The notes below the pieces were generated by a model that was not told the DNA's origin, made no database searches, and worked only from the letters and a program-made list of their open reading frames with translations. This document shows positions 13,433-21,061 of a stretch of 21,061 nt of DNA, piece after piece; position 1 is the stretch's first letter; each line of letters opens with the position of its first letter. The stretch is from a virus. A program made the position numbers and the translations under genes. The stretch lies in IMG/VR virus record IMGVR_UViG_3300046010_010348, positions 1 to 21,061 of that record, one strand, 5' to 3'.

Positions 13433-16400
13433 TTATACCAATACAAAACTTCCTTGTTCGCCGTTGTTTTGATATATTAATTGATTAGGATTTGCTGTTC
13501 TCCATTCTACCACCGGACCTCCATCTACGGTTTGTGTTGATGCAATATTGAAACCAGGAGATGTTAGTTTAGCACCAGAATACCGTTGATTATCAATACC
13601 CGTTGGTAAGTAATCTTGAATTTCTTGTAAAATATATCCAGATTTAGTAACATATGTCGGTGCATCAATTCCTATATTATTTATTGTTTGAGTTTGATAA
13701 AATATAAAATTGATATTATCGATTCCGCTAGTTACTATTACACGTTGATTAACAAATTCAGCTATTTCGTCTGCCGATGCAATTCTATTCAATGTAAATT
13801 TTGTACTTAATGATCCTGGAAGTGTTACTTCATATATACCATTACTAACATGTTCAATCTCTGTACTAGTAGCAGATATTGTATGACCATCTTTGATTAA
13901 AACTATTTGTCCAGGATATACTAAACTGCCGTCAATAGTATTAAATCCACCGTTTATATTTTTTTGTAGAAATGCGCCTACTCCATCTATTCCGTTATCA
14001 TATGTAAAATTAAACAACGGAGCTATTGTTGCTAATTCTACTATAAATTCCGTATATGTTTTTCCGGGAATTATATTTGTTTTAAATTCTGATAAAACTG
14101 ATGATGTAATTGCCGGGCATAAACCTTCACTACGCCAATACGGGGAAGAAGCGGTAATATATGTGCTACCCGATTGGATTAGATATTCATATGAATATGT
14201 TGTTCCATCATATTTTTCTGCTTGAGAAGATGTTAAATACATTTGCCATTGATCATCATCTTGTGCAGATATAGTTAAAATATCACCATCAATTGAACCA
14301 AGATATTGCAAATAATCACCCGATGCAGTAGGGTGGGTTTGTTCAATAAGAGCATAATAACTTGAATTATAATGTCGTATCTTAGGTAAAATTGTATCTT
14401 TGCTACGTTCTAAAACATTTGGTTGTATTAAAACACCCGTAATTTTATCGGCACGCGCCGGAAGTAATTGATCCAATTGTTTGAAAAATGATAAATCAAA
14501 CAATGTAAACATTTTAATATATGAATTAATGTCATTTTTATCAGCATATTTTTTCCAATAGCTTTGTGCAGCTTGAATCAAGTTGGGATATGATTTTGCT
14601 TCTACCTCACCTGGATCGCCAATATATTGATCTAAATCTGTAAATCCTAATTGTGCAATGATATCTTCATCAATCATTGTTTGAGGAGAAAAATATACTC
14701 CTAATTTTTTGCTATCTAATGGAGCTCGATCAAATTGACTTCGTTCTGCTCTTGTTTTAACATCTAACGGAGCAATCAATTCATTTGATTCAATACGTAT
14801 TTTATTATCATCATACGTTCCAGCACCTAAAGAAATAGAATCATAATAATATGTTTCTTCAATAGAATCATATGGCGTATTAACAGACCAACTCGTAAAT
14901 GATGCTGATATGCTAGATGAAATTGGCTGCACACCTGGTAAACTACCGGTAAGTGCGTGATTTATTTTTTGTGTAAGTGGTAATCTAAATAACAATTCAG
15001 AATATGCATCTACATTTCCATTATAAGCAGCTGGTGCTTTAACATGATTATCAAATGCCAAATCTTGTAAACTAGATGACCATAATCTTAATTCTTGAAA
15101 CTGACCAACAAATCTACTACCACCAGAAGTTCCTCCTAATATTAAAGGTCCATTTACCGGTATATTACCGCTGTCTGATGCAGATACTGCTGCTACTATT
15201 TTTCCATATTTAGATTTTTTTACAACTAATTCTATATTACCACCATTATTTTTAACTATTAAAGATGCCCACTCTCCATCAAATATCGATATCGGATCTG
15301 TCTGTGCACTTGCATTGATTTGAAATATACCTTTATCACCACTTTGAAATGCTAATACAATACGATCTCCGCCAAATTGAAGAACATTCATTACATTCGG
15401 AAGGAATGGGTTATCTTGTATGTTATCTGTTCGTAAACGCAGTTCAATTGAATTTAACGGTAAGGAATTATAATTTACAGTTACAATACCAGCTGCACTA
15501 CTACTAACATCTAATGCATAATCAAAATTTAATTTTTCATATACAGGTGCCCGTTCTAGTCTAGGTCCTCCATATTCATTGATTGAAATCATTGATTGTG
15601 GAATTCCATAACATGATAACAATGCTTGAACACTGCGTTTAGTACCTTTAGATTTTAAAAGTAGTGGTAAATTATTTACAATTCTACGCCATATTGCATA
15701 TGTACGATCTCTTGCTGATAATGATGTACCATTAACAGAATTAGATCCGGTTTGCGGTGTCCCGGTTTCTGAAGTACCTAATACATATGACCACAATTCT
15801 TGCTGTTGATTTCCATTTGTTAAATTCCAACCAAATTGTTTTGCTACAGTATATAACAATTCATTTGGCATACCTAATTTAGGATTTTCTTCACGAGTGT
15901 GAATTTGATTCATATGATTGATATATGAATATATTATATCATAATGATGTCCTAACATTCGTACAAACAATACCATTTGTTCATTATCAGTATTAAATCT
16001 AATAAACTCTGGTATTGAATATTCTAATGAATTCAAATTAAATGAATCATATAATGAGGCTGAATCTAATAATGAATTGTACCATGTATTAAATTGACTA
16101 CTTGTTACGGAATATAATGCATATGGATATGTAGATGTAGATTTAGGTACTGGTTGTACGTAACTTCCTGTTAAGTCAGCATAAACCGCATTTTCTTTTG
16201 CAATATCATATGTAGTTAATTTAGATGATGAATCATAATATAAATACTTTTCAAATGCATCAAAACCACTAACTAAATTAGTTTGATATTGTGTATATTC
16301 TGCAGAATTTGATTCTGCATTACTTCCGGAGATTTGCGAAATTAATATACTCTGAGATGCATAATATTCTAAAAGTTGTAATTTGTATTTAAAATTACTT

Positions 16401-17350
16401 AAACGTTCTGTTGCTGAACTGTAAAATATAAAATTATTAAAATCTGAATAATCAATATTCAATTGTGCGCCACTTAAACTACTAGAAAAATACGAATCAA
16501 CAATTTGTTGTGAAGTTTGCGTAGACGAACCTAATAAATCAGTCCATGTTTTGAAACCCGTTTCTGTTGATAAATTTAATGTATTATTAGCTTGCCAATT
16601 TGGATTAGATAATGTATTATATTGTTTAGTAAATGATTTAGCAATTATTGATACACGATCAATATATGTATCTTTTTGTTCTTCAACGATCCAACATTTA
16701 AAATCTACATCAATATCCGCTGATAACGGTTCTGCTAATTTAACGTATAAATATTCTCCGATAACAACACTATTAACAAATAATACACAATTATTTCTAC
16801 TAAAATTTAATAGATAATTTTTATAATATGTATTTGTAGTTTGTTTAACCGTTTGAATATATGAGGTAATTTGTGTTAAAAATTGTGGATTATCTGCATC
16901 AATTGCACGTAATCTTATTTCTGTACGATCTGGAGAAATTTCATCAATACGTAAATGTTGTAAATCATAACTACCAATTAAATTTTTAAAAAAATTAACG
17001 GCAATACGAAATGTCCCGGAAGTTAATTTTAATTTATCAAATTCATTGTATAAATTTATAGCTAACGGTTGAGCAGGAAATTGTATTAATGCATTTGTTT
17101 GTTTGTTGCGATATTCTGGTACTTTTGTTTCTAATTGAACTCGATGTGTACCAGTAATCCAAGTATCTCCAGCATATACATGAATTTCAACACGTTGATC
17201 TTCCGTTTGTTTATTTATTTCAGTATTAAAATAAATTGCTTCTTCAGCATCAAAACTAGCAAATTCTGTTTTACTACTAGATAAACGTTCTGCAGATATA
17301 GAACCTGACGCTGTTTGAATTTGATTGATATTTTTATATTGTGTTAACAT
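13433..17350 (-). CDS. Large baseplate/tail protein with LamG domain
   Basis: This 1305-aa protein is the largest in the window. The N-terminal 540 residues are a mix of beta-rich and Tyr/Ser-rich segments. At about 549-597 there is a helical block, IWRRIVNNLPLLLKSKGTKR followed by SVQALLSCYGIPQSMISINE, which I recognise as recurring in large tail proteins of marine myoviruses. A LamG/concanavalin-like domain follows at about 605-790, including DGEWASLIVKNNGG and GQFQELRLWSSSL. The rest is extended beta structure with Ser/Thr/Tyr tracts such as TYSYEYLIQSGSTYITASS. Its ATG shares one base with the upstream stop (TAATG). Position two genes after the gp6-like wedge protein suggests a baseplate wedge component, perhaps in the place T4 gives to gp7, but I see no direct gp7 similarity. 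Glycan binding is inferred from the LamG fold. Confidence 0.8.
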   Translation of the reverse strand: MLTQYKNINQIQTASGSISAERLSSSKTEFASFDAEEAIYFNTEINKQTEDQRVEIHVYAGDTWITGTHRVQLETKVPEYRNKQTNALIQFPAQPLAINLYNEFDKLKLTSGTFRIAVNFFKNLIGSYDLQHLRIDEISPDRTEIRLRAIDADNPQFLTQITSYIQTVKQTTNTYYKNYLLNFSRNNCVLFVNSVVIGEYLYVKLAEPLSADIDVDFKCWIVEEQKDTYIDRVSIIAKSFTKQYNTLSNPNWQANNTLNLSTETGFKTWTDLLGSSTQTSQQIVDSYFSSSLSGAQLNIDYSDFNNFIFYSSATERLSNFKYKLQLLEYYASQSILISQISGSNAESNSAEYTQYQTNLVSGFDAFEKYLYYDSSSKLTTYDIAKENAVYADLTGSYVQPVPKSTSTYPYALYSVTSSQFNTWYNSLLDSASLYDSFNLNSLEYSIPEFIRFNTDNEQMVLFVRMLGHHYDIIYSYINHMNQIHTREENPKLGMPNELLYTVAKQFGWNLTNGNQQQELWSYVLGTSETGTPQTGSNSVNGTSLSARDRTYAIWRRIVNNLPLLLKSKGTKRSVQALLSCYGIPQSMISINEYGGPRLERAPVYEKLNFDYALDVSSSAAGIVTVNYNSLPLNSIELRLRTDNIQDNPFLPNVMNVLQFGGDRIVLAFQSGDKGIFQINASAQTDPISIFDGEWASLIVKNNGGNIELVVKKSKYGKIVAAVSASDSGNIPVNGPLILGGTSGGSRFVGQFQELRLWSSSLQDLAFDNHVKAPAAYNGNVDAYSELLFRLPLTQKINHALTGSLPGVQPISSSISASFTSWSVNTPYDSIEETYYYDSISLGAGTYDDNKIRIESNELIAPLDVKTRAERSQFDRAPLDSKKLGVYFSPQTMIDEDIIAQLGFTDLDQYIGDPGEVEAKSYPNLIQAAQSYWKKYADKNDINSYIKMFTLFDLSFFKQLDQLLPARADKITGVLIQPNVLERSKDTILPKIRHYNSSYYALIEQTHPTASGDYLQYLGSIDGDILTISAQDDDQWQMYLTSSQAEKYDGTTYSYEYLIQSGSTYITASSPYWRSEGLCPAITSSVLSEFKTNIIPGKTYTEFIVELATIAPLFNFTYDNGIDGVGAFLQKNINGGFNTIDGSLVYPGQIVLIKDGHTISATSTEIEHVSNGIYEVTLPGSLSTKFTLNRIASADEIAEFVNQRVIVTSGIDNINFIFYQTQTINNIGIDAPTYVTKSGYILQEIQDYLPTGIDNQRYSGAKLTSPGFNIASTQTVDGGPVVEWRTANPNQLIYQNNGEQGSFVLV

Positions 17351-18213
17351 TAGCTAATTTCTTGATTCCATTCATCTACATTTTTACTAGCATCGGTAAT
17401 TACCCAATATGATTGATCTGCAATTACAAAATGATATGATGAATCTGTATTTTGATCTTTGCCAGCTTTTGCTCCAATTGAAATAGTTTCTCCTATTTCA
17501 AATTCTTCATTTCTTATAATGATCTCAAATTGTAATGTTTGAATTTCATTACGTGCAATTGAGCCCCATGTTGAATTTCCTTCGGATTGATTTGCATATG
17601 GACCTTTCCATTCTCTAAATAAACCTCTATCTGGTGAATTCAATACGATTGAAAAATAAGCCGTCCCATAACCATCTGAATCGGCTTGATATTTATGTTG
17701 TAATTTTATAAAAAATCGTAAATCCTGGCCAGAATTTTTAATTTCTTTTGTAATAAAATATCCATTAATATTTTTCTGTGTTTGTCCATCAACTACGTCA
17801 TCCATTAAAATTCCGGAAAATGCAGCATCAGATAATCTAAAATCTTCCGACGGTTTATAACGAGCATATACCAGATCTGGTTCCGGAAGATCTTCCAATT
17901 CTGGTATCGTTAAATCTATATTAACATCGGGTGTTTCGATAACACGTGTCGTTGCCGGAAATTTAAAATATTGAAATCTAGTATCTAAAACTTTAAGTAC
18001 GGAATTCAATGTTATTCGTGTTGCAACAGGTTCAATAATAAGTAGTGGATTTGTTTCTGCAGATTCTTGAAATTGTATATTTCCAGCTTCATCTCTAGGA
18101 ATGATATTTGTATCATTAGATGTAACGGTTAAATTACCTTGATATTTTACTATCTGTTGTAATTTAACTGGATCTAATAATTTTCCTACATTTATTCTTA
18201 ATGGTCTTAACAT
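17350..18213 (-). CDS. Baseplate-region protein, family not recognised
   Basis: I do not recognise this 287-aa protein. It begins MLRPLRINVGKLLDPVKLQQ. The first 110 residues are Thr/Asn/Ile-rich. A Pro/Glu-rich hinge occurs at about 104-115 (PELEDLPEPD). The C-terminal half, from FRLSDAAFSG onward, is beta-rich with alternating hydrophobics (FFIKLQHKY, LQFEIIIRNEEFEIGE). No signal peptide, membrane segment or catalytic pattern is seen. Both ends overlap neighbours by one base (TAATG), so it is probably translated together with the 377-aa and 1305-aa proteins and made at a similar level. A baseplate role is inferred only from this coupling to the gp6-like operon. Confidence 0.7.
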   Translation of the reverse strand: MLRPLRINVGKLLDPVKLQQIVKYQGNLTVTSNDTNIIPRDEAGNIQFQESAETNPLLIIEPVATRITLNSVLKVLDTRFQYFKFPATTRVIETPDVNIDLTIPELEDLPEPDLVYARYKPSEDFRLSDAAFSGILMDDVVDGQTQKNINGYFITKEIKNSGQDLRFFIKLQHKYQADSDGYGTAYFSIVLNSPDRGLFREWKGPYANQSEGNSTWGSIARNEIQTLQFEIIIRNEEFEIGETISIGAKAGKDQNTDSSYHFVIADQSYWVITDASKNVDEWNQEIS

Positions 18214-19346
18214 TATCTAACTACTTTAAAATATACATCATCATCAATATACTGTTCCGTAAATCCATCTTTGATTTTGAATTGTAAACGATAATATCGT
18301 TCTGGCATAAAACCATTCATATCAACGTAGATGTAATTACTAGTATTATCACAACTTACTTTAGTATAAATATCATCGTACGGAATAATGACTTCATCTG
18401 TAGCAGCATCTAATATAGAGTAATATGTAGTAGCAGGTAAACGTTTAACGGTCTGTGTTGGAAATAAATTTGTTGGTGATTTTTGCGGATACTTATCTCT
18501 AGTATAAACTCGCAATTTAATTATTTCTGTATCGCGATATTCCGGTTTTAATTTTGTAAATACTGTATAAGATTCTAAATTAGCAGCCGATAATGAAGAT
18601 GAATACGTTGTATCATCCCAATACATTGTAAGTTTAGGAACATATATTGTATGAGTTTCTTTTCCAAAAAATTGAATATAGCCTGTTACCGTATCTGTTG
18701 CTTCATCTGCATTAGAAAATTTAAGTATGAATCCGTTATTGTCAATCGATTGACTGTTACTTCCGCTAACCCATTTTAAAATTAAACTAGAAACATCAAT
18801 TGATAAATCTGTTGTTTGATATGAAAATGCTTGTGAACTAGAAAATGATGTACTACCCGTACTATATAACCAACTACCACCTGCACCTGATCCAGAAACT
18901 CTAATTCCAGATGTACCTAAATCAATTTGTTGTGAGCTAGATATCCACAATGATCCGGATTGCGAATCTAATGACCAAGATGTATATGGTGTTGCCCATT
19001 GTACTCCATTTGATATAATTGGATTTGATGATAAATAACCAGTTCCATTAATCCATGGTTGTGCAATCATTTGTGCATCGATTGTATATTGTGCTGGTAA
19101 ATTTTTTGCATAACTAGTATATAATTGCAATACAAATTTGCAAGAATTAATATTAGTAGCATACTTAGAAACTACATCAGTAATTTCATCTATATCAAAT
19201 TTAATCAATGATCTAGATTTTTGCCAAACAGTACCGTCAGTGCCTAATCGTTTACCTATTTCTAATATTTCATCAAGTCCGGTATTAGTTGTGTCTAAAC
19301 CTTCATATACTGTAGCATCAGATTCGGGATAAAATATTCTAAACAT
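18213..19346 (-). CDS. DNRLRE-like virion protein
   Basis: The 377-aa protein opens with DATVYEGLDTTNTGLDEILE and then SRSLIKFDI (residues 9-52). This pattern of a variable tract, a conserved NTG and an (S/A)-L-(I/L)-(K/R)-F-D strand is typical of DNRLRE/CBM96-like beta domains. The middle is Ser/Gly-rich, with a further Asp/Ser pattern before VSSLILKWVSG. The C-terminal 100 residues form a separate beta module including LPATTYYSILDAATDE and MPERYYRLQFKI. No active site is visible. It starts 29 bases after the gp6-like gene, with a TATTTATA motif in the gap but no clear Shine-Dalgarno sequence, and its stop overlaps the next ATG. A baseplate-attached structural or carbohydrate-binding role is inferred. 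Confidence 0.75.
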   Translation of the reverse strand: MFRIFYPESDATVYEGLDTTNTGLDEILEIGKRLGTDGTVWQKSRSLIKFDIDEITDVVSKYATNINSCKFVLQLYTSYAKNLPAQYTIDAQMIAQPWINGTGYLSSNPIISNGVQWATPYTSWSLDSQSGSLWISSSQQIDLGTSGIRVSGSGAGGSWLYSTGSTSFSSSQAFSYQTTDLSIDVSSLILKWVSGSNSQSIDNNGFILKFSNADEATDTVTGYIQFFGKETHTIYVPKLTMYWDDTTYSSSLSAANLESYTVFTKLKPEYRDTEIIKLRVYTRDKYPQKSPTNLFPTQTVKRLPATTYYSILDAATDEVIIPYDDIYTKVSCDNTSNYIYVDMNGFMPERYYRLQFKIKDGFTEQYIDDDVYFKVVR

Positions 19347-19348
19347 AA

Positions 19349-19367
19349 TATACTTTTAGTATAAATA
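19349..19367 (-). promoter_or_regulatory. TATTTATA motif with adjoining small inverted repeat
   Basis: The sense strand reads TATTTATA (19360-19367) 14 bases before the ATG at 19346. Overlapping it is a 5-bp inverted repeat, TATAC/GTATA around a 5-base loop (19349-19363). No Shine-Dalgarno sequence is present, so start-codon access may depend on this leader. Confidence 0.3.
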
Positions 19368-19375
19368 TTCAAATC

Positions 19376-21061
19376 TTAATAACTTACCACTCGTCCGCGA
19401 ATATCTTGATTAGGAAATTTAATTTCAAAAATACTAGGATCTAATGATGGATAAATTACTCCATTACGAGTAGCAGATTCTAAATCATATACATTGCCAG
19501 AATATCCAAAGTCTGTATCATATAAATTAAGGAACTTGACTCCTATAACATTTTGTACACCTTTTACATTGGCCAATGTTGTCAATATGTCAGATTTAAT
19601 TATTGTTTGATTTATTTGCCATTTATCAATATCAAATAAACTTTTAACTGCATTAGTACATTTTAATAAAACTTCATTGCTATTATAATTAGGCAACGTT
19701 GTTATTTCAAAATCAATACCTACATTAATTATGAATGCATCTTTAATATTTACTGCATCAGTTAATATTCGATAATATCCTAAATATGTTTTTAAATTTT
19801 CTTTAATTGCTTGATTGCATGAAATTAATTGTTTGATTTCATTGAATCCTAAAACATATAAATTCATTGCTAATGGATTTGCAATTCGATTAGTTGTAGC
19901 ATCTTGTTGTGATATTTGATCATCGGGAACAATATATGCTTTTGCTACACTACCAAATTTTGCCGGCATTGAATATGTTCGTATAATGTAATCTTCTTTA
20001 GTAACCAATCTATTCTGCGTCGCAAAATTAGACATTGCATTATTTTTAATATCAGTTAAACTTTCTGAAGATTTAGCACCAGTTGCTGGATCTGGATTCG
20101 TAACTGCTACTGTTGTTTTTACAAAATTAACCATAGCACCACTATTTGTTGAATTGATATCATCATTATATGTAATCCTATCAAGTACAGTCAATATATT
20201 TGCAGAAACGTTTTCTGTTATACCATTTGACACAACATATGTAATAGTTAATGTTGTATTTGCCGGTGCTTGGCCGTATGTTCTAGTATATAAAAAATTA
20301 GCAGGATCAATATCAATATCAACAGTTCGTCTAATACCAGAAAGCCCATTTCCTACATTATCTGGATTAGGAACAATTTCTTCATCATTATTATCAGATA
20401 TTCCAGCTCCAAATTGTATTTCCATTCTGTTATCGCTACGTAATTTTGTAACAAAACGTTTTGCTGTTTTCTTAAGTTTCAATAAACTAGGAGCAGCAGA
20501 ACGATATTGTGCTAAGTCTGGATCATTTTCTATTAAATTAGGAACAGCTTCGAAAATTGTATCTTGTGCTAAATATGGAACTTCATACCAATTATCACCA
20601 TCCGTTTCAGTTACTGAAATAATTTCAATAATATTAGTATCATTTAATAAAATTTTATCATATGGTAAAGGTGATCCAAAAGAAAACGTTTGTGTTTTTA
20701 CTTCTCCAGAAACTGCCTTAGCTTTTTTCTTCAATAAAAAATATGTAGGCGTTTTAGTTGATGGGTCAACATCATATATTGTTACATCTGTTGTGTCATA
20801 CGAAGATGAATATGCAAAATTAATCGAATCCAAAGTACGAAATATAGATGTATTTCCAGAAGCTGGTTTAACTCGCATTCCTGGTTGTATTGACAATGCA
20901 TAATTATAATCAGGTATCACATTTGCTCCGGACCCAATAGCTGGAACTACTTGAAATACATCTAATGTAACATACGCCGGCATTGCTGTTTTAGGTTTAT
21001 ATCCTAATGCTTTAGCTAAATCATATATATTTGCTTGTTCAACTGCTTGATCTAAAAAAGA
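19376..21061 (-). CDS. Baseplate wedge protein, T4 gp6 / baseplate J-like, partial (5' end outside window)
   Basis: The frame is open through the right edge. An ATG at 20983 exists, but the 26 codons upstream (SFLDQAVEQANIYDLAKALG then YKPKTA) continue the protein and match the conserved N-terminal helix of baseplate J/gp6 proteins (LDxAxxxxNIxxLAKxLGYxP). The true start is therefore upstream of the window. At least 561 codons are present. The conserved C-terminal part includes NRLVTKEDYIIRTYSMPAKF and GSVAKAYIVPDD, the usual position of the VTxxDY...G motif. In T4, gp6 dimers form the ring of wedges around the baseplate hub that triggers sheath contraction. It is the first gene here of a block of coupled virion genes, which fits the T4 order of gene 6 leading the wedge cluster. 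Family assignment is strong; the exact orthology to gp6 is likely but unproven. Confidence 0.88.
   Translation of the reverse strand, partial: SFLDQAVEQANIYDLAKALGYKPKTAMPAYVTLDVFQVVPAIGSGANVIPDYNYALSIQPGMRVKPASGNTSIFRTLDSINFAYSSSYDTTDVTIYDVDPSTKTPTYFLLKKKAKAVSGEVKTQTFSFGSPLPYDKILLNDTNIIEIISVTETDGDNWYEVPYLAQDTIFEAVPNLIENDPDLAQYRSAAPSLLKLKKTAKRFVTKLRSDNRMEIQFGAGISDNNDEEIVPNPDNVGNGLSGIRRTVDIDIDPANFLYTRTYGQAPANTTLTITYVVSNGITENVSANILTVLDRITYNDDINSTNSGAMVNFVKTTVAVTNPDPATGAKSSESLTDIKNNAMSNFATQNRLVTKEDYIIRTYSMPAKFGSVAKAYIVPDDQISQQDATTNRIANPLAMNLYVLGFNEIKQLISCNQAIKENLKTYLGYYRILTDAVNIKDAFIINVGIDFEITTLPNYNSNEVLLKCTNAVKSLFDIDKWQINQTIIKSDILTTLANVKGVQNVIGVKFLNLYDTDFGYSGNVYDLESATRNGVIYPSLDPSIFEIKFPNQDIRGRVVSY

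Noticed and set aside
20154-20903. 249-codon plus-strand ORF opposite the gp6-like gene
   Set aside because: It lies wholly inside the minus-strand baseplate gene, whose protein shows family motifs. The plus-strand translation has no recognisable motif and no leader.
20981-20983. ATG at 20983 as the true start of the baseplate gene
   Set aside because: The 26 codons upstream remain open to the window edge and encode the conserved N-terminal helix of baseplate J/gp6 proteins.
1-21061. tRNA genes, CRISPR arrays, diversity-generating repeats, insertion sequences or integrase
   Set aside because: I saw no cloverleaf-like sequence, spaced direct repeats, template/variable repeat pair, reverse transcriptase, transposase or integrase motif on either strand.

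Overview
The window reads as a piece of an uncultured, AT-rich, contractile-tailed bacteriophage with distant T4-like relationships. Reasons: a baseplate wedge protein of the T4 gp6 / baseplate J type at the right edge; a run of long Ser/Thr/Gly/Tyr-rich virion proteins, two of them with LamG (concanavalin-like) domains; and a block of phage replication and recombination genes (T4 gp61-like primase, gp46/gp47-like Mre11-Rad50, T7 endonuclease I-like resolvase). The host cannot be named from the sequence. Every supported gene is on the minus strand, so transcription runs from high to low coordinates. Genes are packed with overlaps or short gaps. I see no tRNA, rRNA, CRISPR, transposase or integrase.

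Layout in transcription order, right to left. (1) 21061-13433, baseplate block: gp6-like wedge protein (its 5' end lies outside the window), a 377-aa virion protein with a DNRLRE-like N-terminus, a 287-aa unrecognised protein, and a 1305-aa LamG-containing tail/baseplate protein. The last three are coupled by TAATG overlaps. (2) 13390-9757, three virion proteins of 216, 429 and about 540 aa. The latter two share a homologous C-terminal module and are separated by a terminator-like hairpin. (3) 9760-6997, a 181-aa minimal kinase-like protein and a 730-aa multidomain protein. Both begin with the same ten-residue pattern, MI[R/K]LK.LL.E, which resembles the capsid-targeting peptides of T4 internal head proteins. 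(4) 6972-2221, the DNA module: endonuclease I-like resolvase, a primase whose zinc ribbon has lost most of its cysteines, and a single 1048-aa polypeptide that fuses the Mre11/SbcD nuclease to the Rad50/SbcC ATPase. (5) 2194-1, a partial tail-fibre-like protein running off the left edge.

The DNA module probably supports recombination-dependent replication: end resection by the fused Mre11-Rad50, lagging-strand priming, and resolution of branched DNA before packaging. It is embedded inside the virion gene cluster. An octamer, TATTTATA on the sense strand, or a one-base variant, recurs in six of the short intergenic gaps, usually 14-24 bases before a start codon. It is a candidate phage promoter element. 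The most unusual items are the fused Mre11-Rad50, the zinc-ligand-poor primase, the kinase-like protein that ends at its metal-binding Asp, and the shared putative capsid-targeting N-termini.
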